Below, piece by piece: positions 55,780 through 64,000 of a stretch of DNA of 64,000 bases (its first letter is position 1; each line of letters starts with the position of its first letter). The DNA comes from Flavivirga aquatica (GTDB lineage: Bacteria > Bacteroidota > Bacteroidia > Flavobacteriales > Flavobacteriaceae): assembly GCF_001747085.1 (NCBI RefSeq), contig NZ_MDJD01000034.1, forward strand, positions 186,001-250,000, in the 5' to 3' direction. The position numbers and the translations under genes were made by a program. The notes below the pieces were generated by a model. That model saw nothing but the letters and a program-made list of their open reading frames with translations. It made no database searches and was not told where the DNA came from.

Positions 55780-57180
55780 ATGAGCATACTTTTATCTAAT
55801 ATATTAAATGAACTTCCTAAAGAAGATACTTTTAACTATAGAAGTTCAAATCGTATTCTTTTTAAAGAATTAAATAGAACTTGTGTGGTTATTGATGATG
55901 ATCCAACAGGTAATCAAACGGTTTATGATGTTCCGCTTCTAACGCAGTGGGATTTGGATGCTATAATTAATGAGTTTAAAAGCGAAACACCTGTATTTTT
56001 TTTACTTACAAATTCAAGAAGTTTACCCGAAGAAGAATCATTAAATATTTATAAAGAAGTTATAGAAAATATTTCGAAAGCTTCAAAGCTTGTTAACCGA
56101 GAGTTTACAATTATTAGTAGAAGCGATTCAACATTACGGGGTCATTTTTCAGAAATAGAAAAAGTTAAACAAACAGGGGATTTTGATGAAGCTATTACCG
56201 TTTTTATTCCAGTTATGTTCGAAGGCGGTAGAGTAACAATTAATGATACACATTATGTTGCTAATGAAGATGTATTAACCCCTGTAAATGAAACACCATT
56301 TTCTAGAGATCATACTTTTGGATATTCTAAAGCAAATTTAAAAGAATGGATAGAAGAAAAAACAGAAGGAAGAATAAAAGCTTCAGAAGTTTTTTCATTA
56401 CCAATAGAAGTTATTAGAAGTCAAAATGTACTAACGCTTTGTAATGAAATCATGACTTTACAGGCTAGATCATTTTGTATTTCAAACACATTAAATTATA
56501 ATGATTTAGATAAAGTATCGCACGCTTTATTATTAGCTGAGAAATTAGGAAAAACTATTATTTATAGAACATCAAGTTCGTTTGTGCCATCTTACATTGG
56601 CTTAAAATCTAAACCATTACTAACTTTAAAAAACTTAATAAATGTAAGTGATAAGGGGGGAGGTTTAACTATTGTAGGTTCTTATGTCCATAAATCTTCA
56701 GTACAACTCAATTACGCTTTAGCGAGTTATAATGAAAACGGTATTATTAAAGTAGATGTAGAACGCGTATTAGGAAAAGAATCAAGTTTATATTTAATAT
56801 CCATTATTTCTAAAATAAATGAAAGTTTACAGAAGGGAATTGATGTTATTGTTTACACTAGTCGTAAAATAGTAACTGGAGAAGATGCATACTCTAATAT
56901 AAATATAGCATCAAAAGTATCCAATGCCTTGGTCACTTTAGTTCAAGGTTTACAAGTACGTCCTAAATATTTATTAGCAAAGGGAGGTATTACGTCTCAT
57001 GATTTAGCTATAAAGGGATTAGGTATGAAACGCTCTAAAGTTTTAGGCCAAATAGAAGCGGGTATCCCTGTTTGGGAAATGGGAGAAGAAACAAAGTTTC
57101 CTAAATTGTTATATATCGTATTTCCAGGAAATGTAGGGCATGGAAAATCACTTTTAACATTAATACAAAAACTAATATAA
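55780..57180 (+). CDS. Four-carbon acid sugar kinase (DUF1537 family)
   Basis: 466 residues. The N-terminal substrate domain starts CVVIDDDPTGNQTVYDVPLLTQW and contains RSDSTLRGHF near residue 118; the C-terminal nucleotide domain carries LAKGGITSHDLA and AGIPVWEMG, all diagnostic for the DUF1537 kinases (OtnK/DtnK), which phosphorylate threonate, erythronate or related acids at O-4. Somewhat longer than the usual 420. One base separates its stop from the transporter start. Exact substrate unknown. Confidence 0.9.
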   Translation: MSILLSNILNELPKEDTFNYRSSNRILFKELNRTCVVIDDDPTGNQTVYDVPLLTQWDLDAIINEFKSETPVFFLLTNSRSLPEEESLNIYKEVIENISKASKLVNREFTIISRSDSTLRGHFSEIEKVKQTGDFDEAITVFIPVMFEGGRVTINDTHYVANEDVLTPVNETPFSRDHTFGYSKANLKEWIEEKTEGRIKASEVFSLPIEVIRSQNVLTLCNEIMTLQARSFCISNTLNYNDLDKVSHALLLAEKLGKTIIYRTSSSFVPSYIGLKSKPLLTLKNLINVSDKGGGLTIVGSYVHKSSVQLNYALASYNENGIIKVDVERVLGKESSLYLISIISKINESLQKGIDVIVYTSRKIVTGEDAYSNINIASKVSNALVTLVQGLQVRPKYLLAKGGITSHDLAIKGLGMKRSKVLGQIEAGIPVWEMGEETKFPKLLYIVFPGNVGHGKSLLTLIQKLI

Positions 57181-57181
57181 T

Positions 57182-58438
57182 ATGAGTATAGGCATCCCAT
57201 CCAGAAGATATGGTTTCTTCGCAGGTTCTTTTTTTATTACATTGTTATTGTACATTGACCGTGTATGTATTTCGTCTGCAAAGGATTCCATTACAGGTGA
57301 TTTAAATCTTACCGATATTCAAATGGGGTGGGTGTTAAGTGCTTTTGCATTAGGTTATGCATTATTTCAAGTACCTGGAGGTGCTTTGGGAGATAAATAT
57401 GGTGTGCGTAAAGTTATGACCACAATAATGGTGCTATGGTCTATTTTTACGGCTTTAACTGGGGTAGCATGGAATTATATTTCTATGCTTTTTTTCAGGT
57501 TTGTTTTTGGAGCTGGTGAAGCTGGTGCATTTCCTAATATTTCTAGAGCGGCATATTCTTGGGTGCCTTTAAAAGAACGCGGTATTTTTCAAGGTATAAA
57601 TTTTTCTGGTTCTAGGCTTGGTGCTGCATTTGCTCTTCCTTTGGTTGCTTATTTGATTGATGCTTGGGGGTGGAGGACTATTTTCTATTTCTTTGGAGCC
57701 ATAGGTATATTATGTTCTATATTGTTTTTTATTCTTTTTAGAAATAAACCAGAAGATCATAATGGTATATCTAATGTTGAAAAAAATTATATAGTAAAAA
57801 ACCGTCAGCAAAAAGAAGAAAGTACAATAGTAGAATTGCCTTTAAGCCAAATTTTAAAATCTAAAAATGTGATTTTGGCAATGATTCAATATGTTGGAAG
57901 TAATTTTATTTTCTTTTTTATGTTAACTTGGTTATTCCCATATATTAAAACAAAATATAATTTAAATTTAGTAACAACGGGATTTTATGCTATGCTTCCA
58001 TTATTAGCAGGAGCAGTAGGGAATTGGGTATCTGGTTTTACTGTTGATGTAATTTATAAAAAAGGCAAGTGGAAACTTTCAAGACAGACTCCAGCAATAA
58101 CAGGTTTTAGTCTTGTAGTAATTGGAATTTTATCAAGTTTATATATGGAAACTGCTTTAAGTGCTGTTTTATGTTTATCGGTGGCTATATTTGGAGCAGA
58201 TATGACATTGAGTCCTTCATGGTCATTCTGTATTGATATAGGAAAAGAGAACTCAGGAAAGGTTTCTGGAATGATGAATATGGCTGGTAATTTGGGGTCT
58301 TTTTCTACAGCATTAGCATTTCCGTACTTAATGGAATGGACAGGATCTGAAGAGCCATTCTTTTATGTTGCTGCACTTTTAGGAGGTATTGCTATAGTAT
58401 GTTGGTTATTTATGGATTCTACTAAAGAAATAAGTTAA
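57182..58438 (+). CDS. MFS transporter, anion:cation symporter (ACS) type
   Basis: 418 residues, 12 predicted membrane segments. Features of sugar-acid transporters (glucarate, hexuronate, tartrate type): IDRVCISSAKDSITGDLNLTDIQMGWVLSAFALGYALFQVPGG, the loop motif GDKYGVRKVM and FVFGAGEAGAFPNISRAAYSW. Overlap-free but one base from the kinase gene. It probably imports the acid degraded by the operon. Confidence 0.9.
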   Translation: MSIGIPSRRYGFFAGSFFITLLLYIDRVCISSAKDSITGDLNLTDIQMGWVLSAFALGYALFQVPGGALGDKYGVRKVMTTIMVLWSIFTALTGVAWNYISMLFFRFVFGAGEAGAFPNISRAAYSWVPLKERGIFQGINFSGSRLGAAFALPLVAYLIDAWGWRTIFYFFGAIGILCSILFFILFRNKPEDHNGISNVEKNYIVKNRQQKEESTIVELPLSQILKSKNVILAMIQYVGSNFIFFFMLTWLFPYIKTKYNLNLVTTGFYAMLPLLAGAVGNWVSGFTVDVIYKKGKWKLSRQTPAITGFSLVVIGILSSLYMETALSAVLCLSVAIFGADMTLSPSWSFCIDIGKENSGKVSGMMNMAGNLGSFSTALAFPYLMEWTGSEEPFFYVAALLGGIAIVCWLFMDSTKEIS

Positions 58439-58445
58439 GGAGTTT

Positions 58446-59471
58446 ATGAAGAAAAAATTAAAAGGAGTAGCTATAGGAGCTGGTTATTTTAGCTTGTTTC
58501 AATATGAAGCTTGGACACGCATTCCTGAAGTAGAAATTACTGCGCTTTGCAATTTAAATTTGGAAAGAGCTAAAGGTATTATGGAATCTTATAGTGTGAA
58601 AAAACATTATACGGATTATAAAGAAATGATCCTTAAAGAAAAACCAGATTTTGTAGATATTATAACGCCTCCAGAAACTCATTTTGAAATGTGTGCTTTT
58701 GCCGCAGATCATGGTGTACATATTATTTGTCAGAAACCATTAGCTCCAACTTTTAAAGAATCTCAAAAAATAGTAGACTATGTATCTAAAAAAGACGTAC
58801 GGTTTGTAGTTCATGAGAATTTCAGGTTTCAGCCTTGGCATAGAGAAATAAAAAACATTATAAATGATGGTGTTATTGGAGATTTATTTAGTTTAAATTT
58901 TAGATCCCGTATGGGAGATGGCTGGGGAGAAGATGCTTATTTAGCAAGACAGCCTTATTTTAGAGATTACAAAAAGTTACTCATTTATGAAACAGGTGTT
59001 CATTTTATAGATACATTTCGTTATCATGCAGGAGAAGTGAAAAGTGTTTATGCGATGCTTAAAAGACTAAACCCTGTTATAAAAGGTGAAGATTCTGGAC
59101 TGATGATACTTAATTTCGAGAATAATGCGCATGCTATTTGGGATGCCAATCGTTATAACGAAAATAATTTTAAAACTAAAAGATATACGTTTGGTGAGTA
59201 TTTAATAGATGGTTCTAAAGGCTCTATTCGTTTACATCCTGGAGGACAAATTACGATTCAAAAACTAGGTGAGTTAGAAACCCAACATAATTATATCCAT
59301 AATGATATTGGGTTTGCTGGGGACTGTTGTTATATTTTTCAACGTGATGTTATTAACCAATTAATATCTGGAGATCCTTTTGAAACTAGTGGTGAAGATT
59401 ATTTAAAAACATTAATAACACAAGAAGCTGTTTATAAATCTGCGGAGCTTAATTTACCTGTTGTTTTATAG
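58446..59471 (+). CDS. Gfo/Idh/MocA-family oxidoreductase
   Basis: 341 residues. The N-terminal Rossmann fold (GVAIGAGYFSLFQYEAW; glycine-rich loop) and CQKPLAPT in place of the usual EKP motif near residue 98 precede a C-terminal alpha/beta domain with ETGVHFIDTFRYHAGEV, whose Gly/His/Asp match the catalytic region. NAD(P)-dependent dehydrogenase of a polyol, sugar or sugar acid. Last gene of the operon, seven bases after the transporter gene; likely the first oxidation or an epimerisation step. Confidence 0.88.
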   Translation: MKKKLKGVAIGAGYFSLFQYEAWTRIPEVEITALCNLNLERAKGIMESYSVKKHYTDYKEMILKEKPDFVDIITPPETHFEMCAFAADHGVHIICQKPLAPTFKESQKIVDYVSKKDVRFVVHENFRFQPWHREIKNIINDGVIGDLFSLNFRSRMGDGWGEDAYLARQPYFRDYKKLLIYETGVHFIDTFRYHAGEVKSVYAMLKRLNPVIKGEDSGLMILNFENNAHAIWDANRYNENNFKTKRYTFGEYLIDGSKGSIRLHPGGQITIQKLGELETQHNYIHNDIGFAGDCCYIFQRDVINQLISGDPFETSGEDYLKTLITQEAVYKSAELNLPVVL

Positions 59472-60004
59472 GATACAATATTGAGGTATTTTATACAAAA
59501 AGTTATAAAAGCAATGGAAATTAGCCAGCAATATCATTATATTAGAGTTATTACAGATAAATCGAGAGAATATCACCTCTTAAAAGCAAAATATAGTATT
59601 GAACAAGAGTTGAGTAGTTAAAGAAAAAACTTTAAAGAATTGCACATTGAATAATACAACTCAAATATTGGTTAAGAGTTATACTAACACATGTTAGTAA
59701 GTGGCATATCCAAGCTTGTTTTAATGAGTTTTATTTTAGAATAAACAGGTCTCAGTTTAAACAAAGTATTTTTTATAAAGCTATATAAAGAATCGTCAGA
59801 GCCAAAACTATATATTGTAAGGATATAAAACAGAAGCTAAGCGTATAACTCAATAAAATTATTTGAAGTAACATTCTTAATTATATTTATTATTAAGAAT
59901 GTTACTTCAATACTAAAACGAATCAATGGGAGAAGAGACTCGAGTTATGAGGATATATTTTAATTTTTTGAATTTATTTAAATATAATTTACTGGCATTC
60001 AATA
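59472..60004. other. Gene-free stretch after the acid-sugar operon, 533 bp
   Basis: No supported ORF on either strand. Apart from the perfect 19-bp inverted repeat at 59863-59910, nothing stands out. No T-tailed terminator directly follows the last operon gene. Confidence 0.5.
59863..59910. repeat. Perfect 19-bp inverted repeat
   Basis: TTGAAGTAACATTCTTAAT (59863-59881) and its exact complement (59892-59910) around a 10-nt AT loop. No T-run follows on the plus strand, so it is not a standard terminator; it could be a protein binding site, an RNA hairpin or the remains of a small mobile repeat. Confidence 0.7.
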
Positions 60005-60700
60005 TTATTTAAGATTCAATTCTTGATTCGCATTATTAGTCAAAAAAGCAGTTTTTAAATCACTTGGAGTGTTTATTATATAATTAGGAGATAGGGTAAT
60101 CAAATCTTCTTCATTTCTAAAACCCCAAGTAACGGCTATGCTATCAATACCTGCATTTTTGGCAGTTATTATATCTACTTCTGTATCACCAACCAATATC
60201 AATCGATCTAAGGGAACTTTGAGCGAATGTGAAATATCCAAAACTCCTTTTGGATCAGGTTTTTTGTGCATATCTGATTGACCTATAATATGGTTAAACT
60301 TAATATTTGAGAAAAAATGCTTAGCACATTTGTGCGTTAAATCATGAAATTTATTAGATAACAAACCTAATTGTATCTTAGCTGATTGTAACTCTTCTAA
60401 AAGATCTAAAATACCTGTATATATTTCAGAATATTGAGTATACATGTTTTCATACATCAAACAAAATTCACTCAGTAAATTTTCTATAACTTTTTCATTT
60501 CTATGTTTTACTGGAATTGATTGTGTTATAAGATTTTTAGTTCCATTTCCAATAAACTCACGATAACTGTTTATTGTATGAGTTGGAAAATTATTTTTTT
60601 TCATAAGCTCATTCATGATATGAGTGTATATCCCTAAAGTATTTAAGAGCGTTCCATCCAAATCAAAAATTATTCCTTCGTATTTTTTTTTTATCAACAT
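60005..60700 (-). CDS. HAD-family phosphatase (phosphoglycolate phosphatase type)
   Basis: 231 residues, cytosolic. HAD motifs: nucleophile D13-x-D15 in IIFDLDGTLLNT, Ser/Thr in LGLLSNKFHD, Lys in HKKPDPKGV and acidic pair in LVGDTEVDIITAKNAG. A helical cap lies between motifs I and II. It resembles Gph/PpaX-like enzymes that dephosphorylate phosphoglycolate or pyrophosphate; the substrate cannot be assigned. Monocistronic. Confidence 0.9.
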   Translation of the reverse strand: MLIKKKYEGIIFDLDGTLLNTLGIYTHIMNELMKKNNFPTHTINSYREFIGNGTKNLITQSIPVKHRNEKVIENLLSEFCLMYENMYTQYSEIYTGILDLLEELQSAKIQLGLLSNKFHDLTHKCAKHFFSNIKFNHIIGQSDMHKKPDPKGVLDISHSLKVPLDRLILVGDTEVDIITAKNAGIDSIAVTWGFRNEEDLITLSPNYIINTPSDLKTAFLTNNANQELNLK

Positions 60701-60886
60701 AAACTATTCTTTTTACTATCCAAAGATAGATACTTTTGTCTATGTGAAATTATACTTTTGATGTTAAATTGTTAGTTTTAACAAAGTATGATTTTATTTC
60801 TAAATTTTTAAATAATTAGCTTTATTTTACTGTTTAAAATAGTAATTTTACTACATAAAAAGATGATATTTATAAAGGAAAAGAAA

Positions 60887-61663
60887 ATGAATAATAAAGA
60901 AAAAGCTAAAGCATATCATACTGCTGTTAGCGAGTATAATGAATCAACTATTAAGAAAATGGTTCATGAAAACTATATCCAACACAATCCAAAAGTTCCG
61001 TCGGGAAGAACTGCTTTTATTTCTATGCTACCTAAGCTGAAAATGCATGGTAGTAAGATTGAAAATATTCGTATGTTAGAAGATGGTCAGTACATAATCA
61101 TGCATCATAAATGGACAAATGCAGTTCCTTTTGGTTTTGATGAAACGGCTGCTTTTCACATCATTCGTTTTGATAAGAATGGTTTAATTGCCGAGCACTG
61201 GAATGTTATGACAAAAATGGCTTCTTCTAATATATCTGGTAGGTCTTTACTTAGCGGTGAGACTGAGGTAAAAGATTTAAATAAAACGGAAAGTAATAAG
61301 TCTAAAATCAATACGTTATTTAATAAGCTAATTAATGAAGGTGTAGAAAAAATAGTAGATACCCTACCACAATTTTTTCATGCTGATTTTCACCAACATA
61401 ATGTACTATTAACAGACGGGATTAAAGGTCTTATTCAAGCTATTCCAGATGATTCACTTTTTCCTCGTTATAAAAAACAGCATGCTGTTTTTGGAGAAGG
61501 AAATTTTGTGCTTTCTATTAGTGAAGGGCTACTCTCAGGAAAAAACTCTGTGCTATATGATCTATTTAGATTAGAAGAAGGAAAAATTGCAGCACATTGG
61601 AATATTTATGAAGATATCCCAACACAAAACCTCGCTAATAATAATACAATGTTTAACTTTTAA
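60887..61663 (+). CDS. Tandem NTF2/SnoaL-like protein
   Basis: 258 residues from ATG 60887 (a frame from 60863 adds eight basic residues). Two SnoaL/NTF2-like domains: residues about 1-120 (MVHENYIQHNPKVPSG...IAEHWNVM) and about 140-250 (FFHADFHQHNVLLTDG...IAAHWNIYED). The matching QHN and HWN positions show internal duplication. SnoaL-like folds bind small hydrophobic ligands and include cyclases and isomerases; no specific role can be given. Confidence 0.8.
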   Translation: MNNKEKAKAYHTAVSEYNESTIKKMVHENYIQHNPKVPSGRTAFISMLPKLKMHGSKIENIRMLEDGQYIIMHHKWTNAVPFGFDETAAFHIIRFDKNGLIAEHWNVMTKMASSNISGRSLLSGETEVKDLNKTESNKSKINTLFNKLINEGVEKIVDTLPQFFHADFHQHNVLLTDGIKGLIQAIPDDSLFPRYKKQHAVFGEGNFVLSISEGLLSGKNSVLYDLFRLEEGKIAAHWNIYEDIPTQNLANNNTMFNF

Positions 61664-61857
61664 TAAGCTTGTTCTATATGGATATGGCTCCTTGTTTTTT
61701 GTATTATTTTTTTTGGAAAGATGAATTGTAATAAGCAAGATATGTAAAAACATAATTCATAAAAACCCTTGAAACTATAAAATTTTCAAGGGTTTTATGA
61801 ATAATGCTAATTTTAAACTTGTACTATATTATTAATTTTTCATATCCTAATTTGAGT

Positions 61858-62055
61858 TTATTTTTTTTCTTTCTTCATTTCTGTTACAGTTTTTCCTCCA
61901 ATAGCTATATCATCATCTGGAAGTTCATTTATTGAAATAAAAAAGAACTCTTTAGGAATACCTGTAATATCTGCTGATGTTTCTGTTAATTTCTCAATTA
62001 GTTTTTGTTTAACTTCTTTTTCAAGTTTACTTGTTTCAAATAAAATGTATGGCAT
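61858..62055 (-). CDS. 4-oxalocrotonate tautomerase-family protein
   Basis: 65 residues. After removal of Met the N-terminal Pro (PYILFETSKLEKEVKQKLIEKLTETSADITGIP) is the catalytic base of the family, and FFISINELPDDDIAIGGKTV matches the second strand and loop. The Arg residues used by canonical 4-OT are missing, so substrate may differ. It lies 412 bp from the FAD monooxygenase gene on the same strand, a combination seen in aromatic breakdown. Confidence 0.85.
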   Translation of the reverse strand: MPYILFETSKLEKEVKQKLIEKLTETSADITGIPKEFFFISINELPDDDIAIGGKTVTEMKKEKK

Positions 62056-62078
62056 ATTATTTATATTTTATTAAGTTT

Positions 62079-62291
62079 TTAGTTATATTCTTCGATTTCA
62101 TTATATGAACTTATCTTGACTTTTTTATTTCCTAAAAAATGTCTGAAATTTTGCTGATATTTCATTACTTTTTTTAAACGTAGCGATGTTGTTTTCAAAA
62201 AGTGCTTAATCTGAACAAACTTCAATTCATTTTCAGTTAAAAACAAAAAGTCAAGATGAGTTATATGTTTTGTATAATATTTATATTTCAA
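62079..62291 (-). CDS. Doubtful small ORF
   Basis: 70 codons, basic and rich in Lys, Phe and Tyr (THLDFLFLTENELKFVQIKHFLKTT). Ends 23 bases before the tautomerase gene on the same strand. No family recognised; it may be a gene remnant or a chance frame. Kept only because of its position between two co-directional genes. Confidence 0.25.
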   Translation of the reverse strand: MKYKYYTKHITHLDFLFLTENELKFVQIKHFLKTTSLRLKKVMKYQQNFRHFLGNKKVKISSYNEIEEYN

Positions 62292-62355
62292 TCAAAACTG
62301 TTTCTTTCTAATTTATTCTTTTTTTGAAAGTAAAAACAGTACGCTGTTCCTTCTG

Positions 62356-62417
62356 GAATATAACTTTATTCTCTATTATATGATCTGTTAAAATTAGAAG
62401 AGGATAAAGTTATATTC
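62356..62417 (+). terminator. Long hairpin upstream of tautomerase region
   Basis: Arms GAATATAACTTTATTCTCT (62356-62374) and AGAGGATAAAGTTATATTC (62399-62417), pairing over 19 positions with one G-U, loop 24 nt. TTTTT follows on the plus strand. It lies right after the monooxygenase stop as read on the minus strand; a terminator of that gene is possible but lacks a minus-strand T-run. Confidence 0.4.
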
Positions 62418-62466
62418 TTTTTGAGCTTTTACTAAACCCCAATACACGTTTTTTTAATAAAAATGC

Positions 62467-63945
62467 CTAACTAAGATTAACTTCTACTTCTGGTTTAGAA
62501 TACTTAGAAAGAAAGTCTTTAATTAAGGAGTCTGTTTCGCTTAGTGGTCCTAAAGATTCGATATAAGAATCTGGTCTAACTAAAACGATTTGATTCTTGT
62601 AGTGTTCACTTTCAGTCCAAAGTTCATGTTTCGAGTCATTTGAGTGAATTTGTATTAACTTTACAAAATCGGGTAACTCCAAATCTATTTTTTGATCACT
62701 AAAATAAAGAAGCGTGAACTTAGTATAATCAAGAAGCGTATAAAGTCTATTTTTCTCTTTTCCTTTGTTCACTTTGATATCATAAACTCTTGTTCCTGCT
62801 AATCCTTTCTCGCTATAGCGAATTCCCATACCTGTAATATTTCCAGCTCTCTTCTCAACAATTTCAACATAATCTTTAGCGTGAGTTCCTGATTTTGAGT
62901 ACTTTGTAGATCGTACAAGCTCTCCGGAACTCTGAATTACACTTAAAGCAATTGGTTTTCTTTCATTTTCATACGAGTTAAGCAGGCTTTTATTAGCACC
63001 GTAATTTTTTATCATACTTAATTTCCAAATTAAGTTAAATGAATCAGCTAACCCTGTATTTAAACCTTGACCTCCATTTACCGAGTGAATATGGCAAGCA
63101 TCTCCAGCCAGAATGACGCGATCTTGAATGAGAAATTTCTCTGCAACAGATTCTTTTACAGAAAATTGAGAAAACCAAACAAGTTCTTTTATCTTGACTA
63201 TATATGGAGACATTGCGATGTTAACCCTTTCCATAGCGTCTTCTATGGTAAAATCTTTTCGATCCATTCTAACATAAAATCTATCAATATTGCCTTCTCT
63301 TGGAATCCAAGCAACATCTGACGTTTCTGCTTGGAAAACAATGATTTCTGGTACCTTTGTAAAATCAGTATCCAATACAGCATCGATTACTGCCCATACA
63401 ATTTGAGGACGTGTAATTTCAAAAGGTACATTAAAGTGTTTTCGAACAAAAGAATGAGAACCATCTGATCCAATAAGATAATCAGATTTTATTACATCTC
63501 CATTGGAAAGTATACTAATACATCCTTCATCTGTAACTAGAATATCTTCTAATGTTGTTTGTCTTAATACAGAAGCATTAAGTGCGTTAAGTTTTTCATC
63601 TAAGAGTTTCTCTACAAATGATTGACCCAACATCAAAAAATGTTTATGAAAACAACCTTCGAGTTCATCCCACCAAGAAGATTGACGAGACACAAATTTT
63701 CCATTTTCCCATATTGAACTTGTATTACAAGGCAAACCTAAAGGATACAGTTCTTCGAAAAGATTAGCAACTTCAAGTAATTGGAGTGTTCTTCCATTAA
63801 GAGCATCTGCTCTTCCTACTTTTAGCGGGCCTTCAGATTTATCTATAATAATTGTTTTTAATCCTGAAAGTTCAGCTAGATAAGCACAAGCTAGTCCAAC
63901 AGGACCAGCTCCTACAATAAAAATATCAGTTTCTTTTGTTATCAT
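62467..63945 (-). CDS. FAD-dependent aromatic-type monooxygenase
   Basis: 492 residues. FAD fold starts IFIVGAGPVGLACAYLAELSGLKTIIIDK (GxGxxG at 12-17); the second FAD motif is RVILAGDACHIHSVNGGQGLNTGLADSFNLIWKL, and DGSHSFVRKHF near residue 155 is the DG motif. The whole pattern is that of the PheA/TfdB/MhpA-type hydroxylases (FAD_binding_3), with a partial thioredoxin-like tail about 400-490. It hydroxylates an aromatic or polyketide-like ring using NAD(P)H; the substrate is unknown. Confidence 0.88.
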   Translation of the reverse strand: MITKETDIFIVGAGPVGLACAYLAELSGLKTIIIDKSEGPLKVGRADALNGRTLQLLEVANLFEELYPLGLPCNTSSIWENGKFVSRQSSWWDELEGCFHKHFLMLGQSFVEKLLDEKLNALNASVLRQTTLEDILVTDEGCISILSNGDVIKSDYLIGSDGSHSFVRKHFNVPFEITRPQIVWAVIDAVLDTDFTKVPEIIVFQAETSDVAWIPREGNIDRFYVRMDRKDFTIEDAMERVNIAMSPYIVKIKELVWFSQFSVKESVAEKFLIQDRVILAGDACHIHSVNGGQGLNTGLADSFNLIWKLSMIKNYGANKSLLNSYENERKPIALSVIQSSGELVRSTKYSKSGTHAKDYVEIVEKRAGNITGMGIRYSEKGLAGTRVYDIKVNKGKEKNRLYTLLDYTKFTLLYFSDQKIDLELPDFVKLIQIHSNDSKHELWTESEHYKNQIVLVRPDSYIESLGPLSETDSLIKDFLSKYSKPEVEVNLS

Positions 63946-64000
63946 TTGGTATATATTAAATGAGGATTATCCAGCGGCGTTTTTCCTAGTATATGTACGC

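Overview
The window is AT-rich DNA from a member of the Flavobacteriia (Bacteroidota), very probably a marine, alga-associated one. The clues are C-terminal type IX secretion sorting domains on two exported proteins, several outer-membrane-type lipoproteins, promoters of the Bacteroidota form TTG-N(17-23)-TAnnTTTG, and a lipoprotein carrying the full catalytic signature of GH82 iota-carrageenases. Genus and species cannot be decided from the sequence alone.

Region 1 (1-17.6 kb) is mostly chromosomal core and sugar metabolism. It holds the GH82 lipoprotein, a lipoprotein of unknown role, fumarylacetoacetase (fahA), serine hydroxymethyltransferase (glyA), a secreted GH5 glucanase, a small DUF2892-type membrane protein, one IS1595-family insertion sequence, a beta-helix lipoprotein, and a Leloir galactose cluster. 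That cluster is a GntR-type regulator with a sugar-sensing domain, aldose 1-epimerase, galK and galT on the minus strand, with a divergent sodium/sugar symporter.

Region 2 (17.6-30.1 kb) is a mobile and defence hotspot at a tRNA-Arg(UCU) gene. A 7.6-kb integrative element lies between two 25-bp copies of the tRNA 3' end (17703-17727 and 25296-25320). It carries a tyrosine integrase, an unexplained hairpin-rich segment, a small membrane protein, an HTH protein, a rolling-circle-type Rep protein and an OLD-family ATPase/TOPRIM nuclease. The integrase is split after codon 10 by a second, apparently identical IS1595 copy, so the element looks frozen. Next to it sit a DUF1016 (PDDEXK) nuclease and an overlapping primase-helicase of the TOTE conflict-system type. 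These are followed by a third tRNA-end-like sequence and the stump of another integrase.

Region 3 (30.1-47.2 kb) is an accessory patchwork. It contains two serine hydrolases, a LytS/LytTR-type two-component pair, an ORF-less group II intron relic, a frameshifted IS481-type transposase, an IS91-type unit with a truncated tyrosine recombinase, a type II restriction-modification pair with an MvaI/BcnI-like nuclease, a full group II intron and a 5'-truncated copy of it, an orphan Tae4-type amidase with a poly-threonine partner, and a two-gene unit bounded on one side by each copy of a 202-bp direct repeat. Imperfect palindromes with AAC...GTT-like ends separate most of these units, as in a gene-cassette array.

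Region 4 (47.2-64 kb) returns to metabolism. A 1909-residue exported protein combines propellers, Ig/PKD domains, a di-haem peroxidase-like domain, a CBM3-like module and a T9SS tail. A tight six-gene operon follows: GntR/FCD regulator, tartrate/D-malate-type dehydrogenase, cyclase-family hydrolase, DUF1537 acid-sugar kinase, ACS-type MFS transporter and Gfo/Idh oxidoreductase. It probably imports and degrades a four-carbon (or convertible) acid sugar under a self-regulating repressor. The window ends with a HAD phosphatase, a tandem NTF2-like protein, a tautomerase-family protein, a doubtful small ORF and an FAD aromatic-type monooxygenase.
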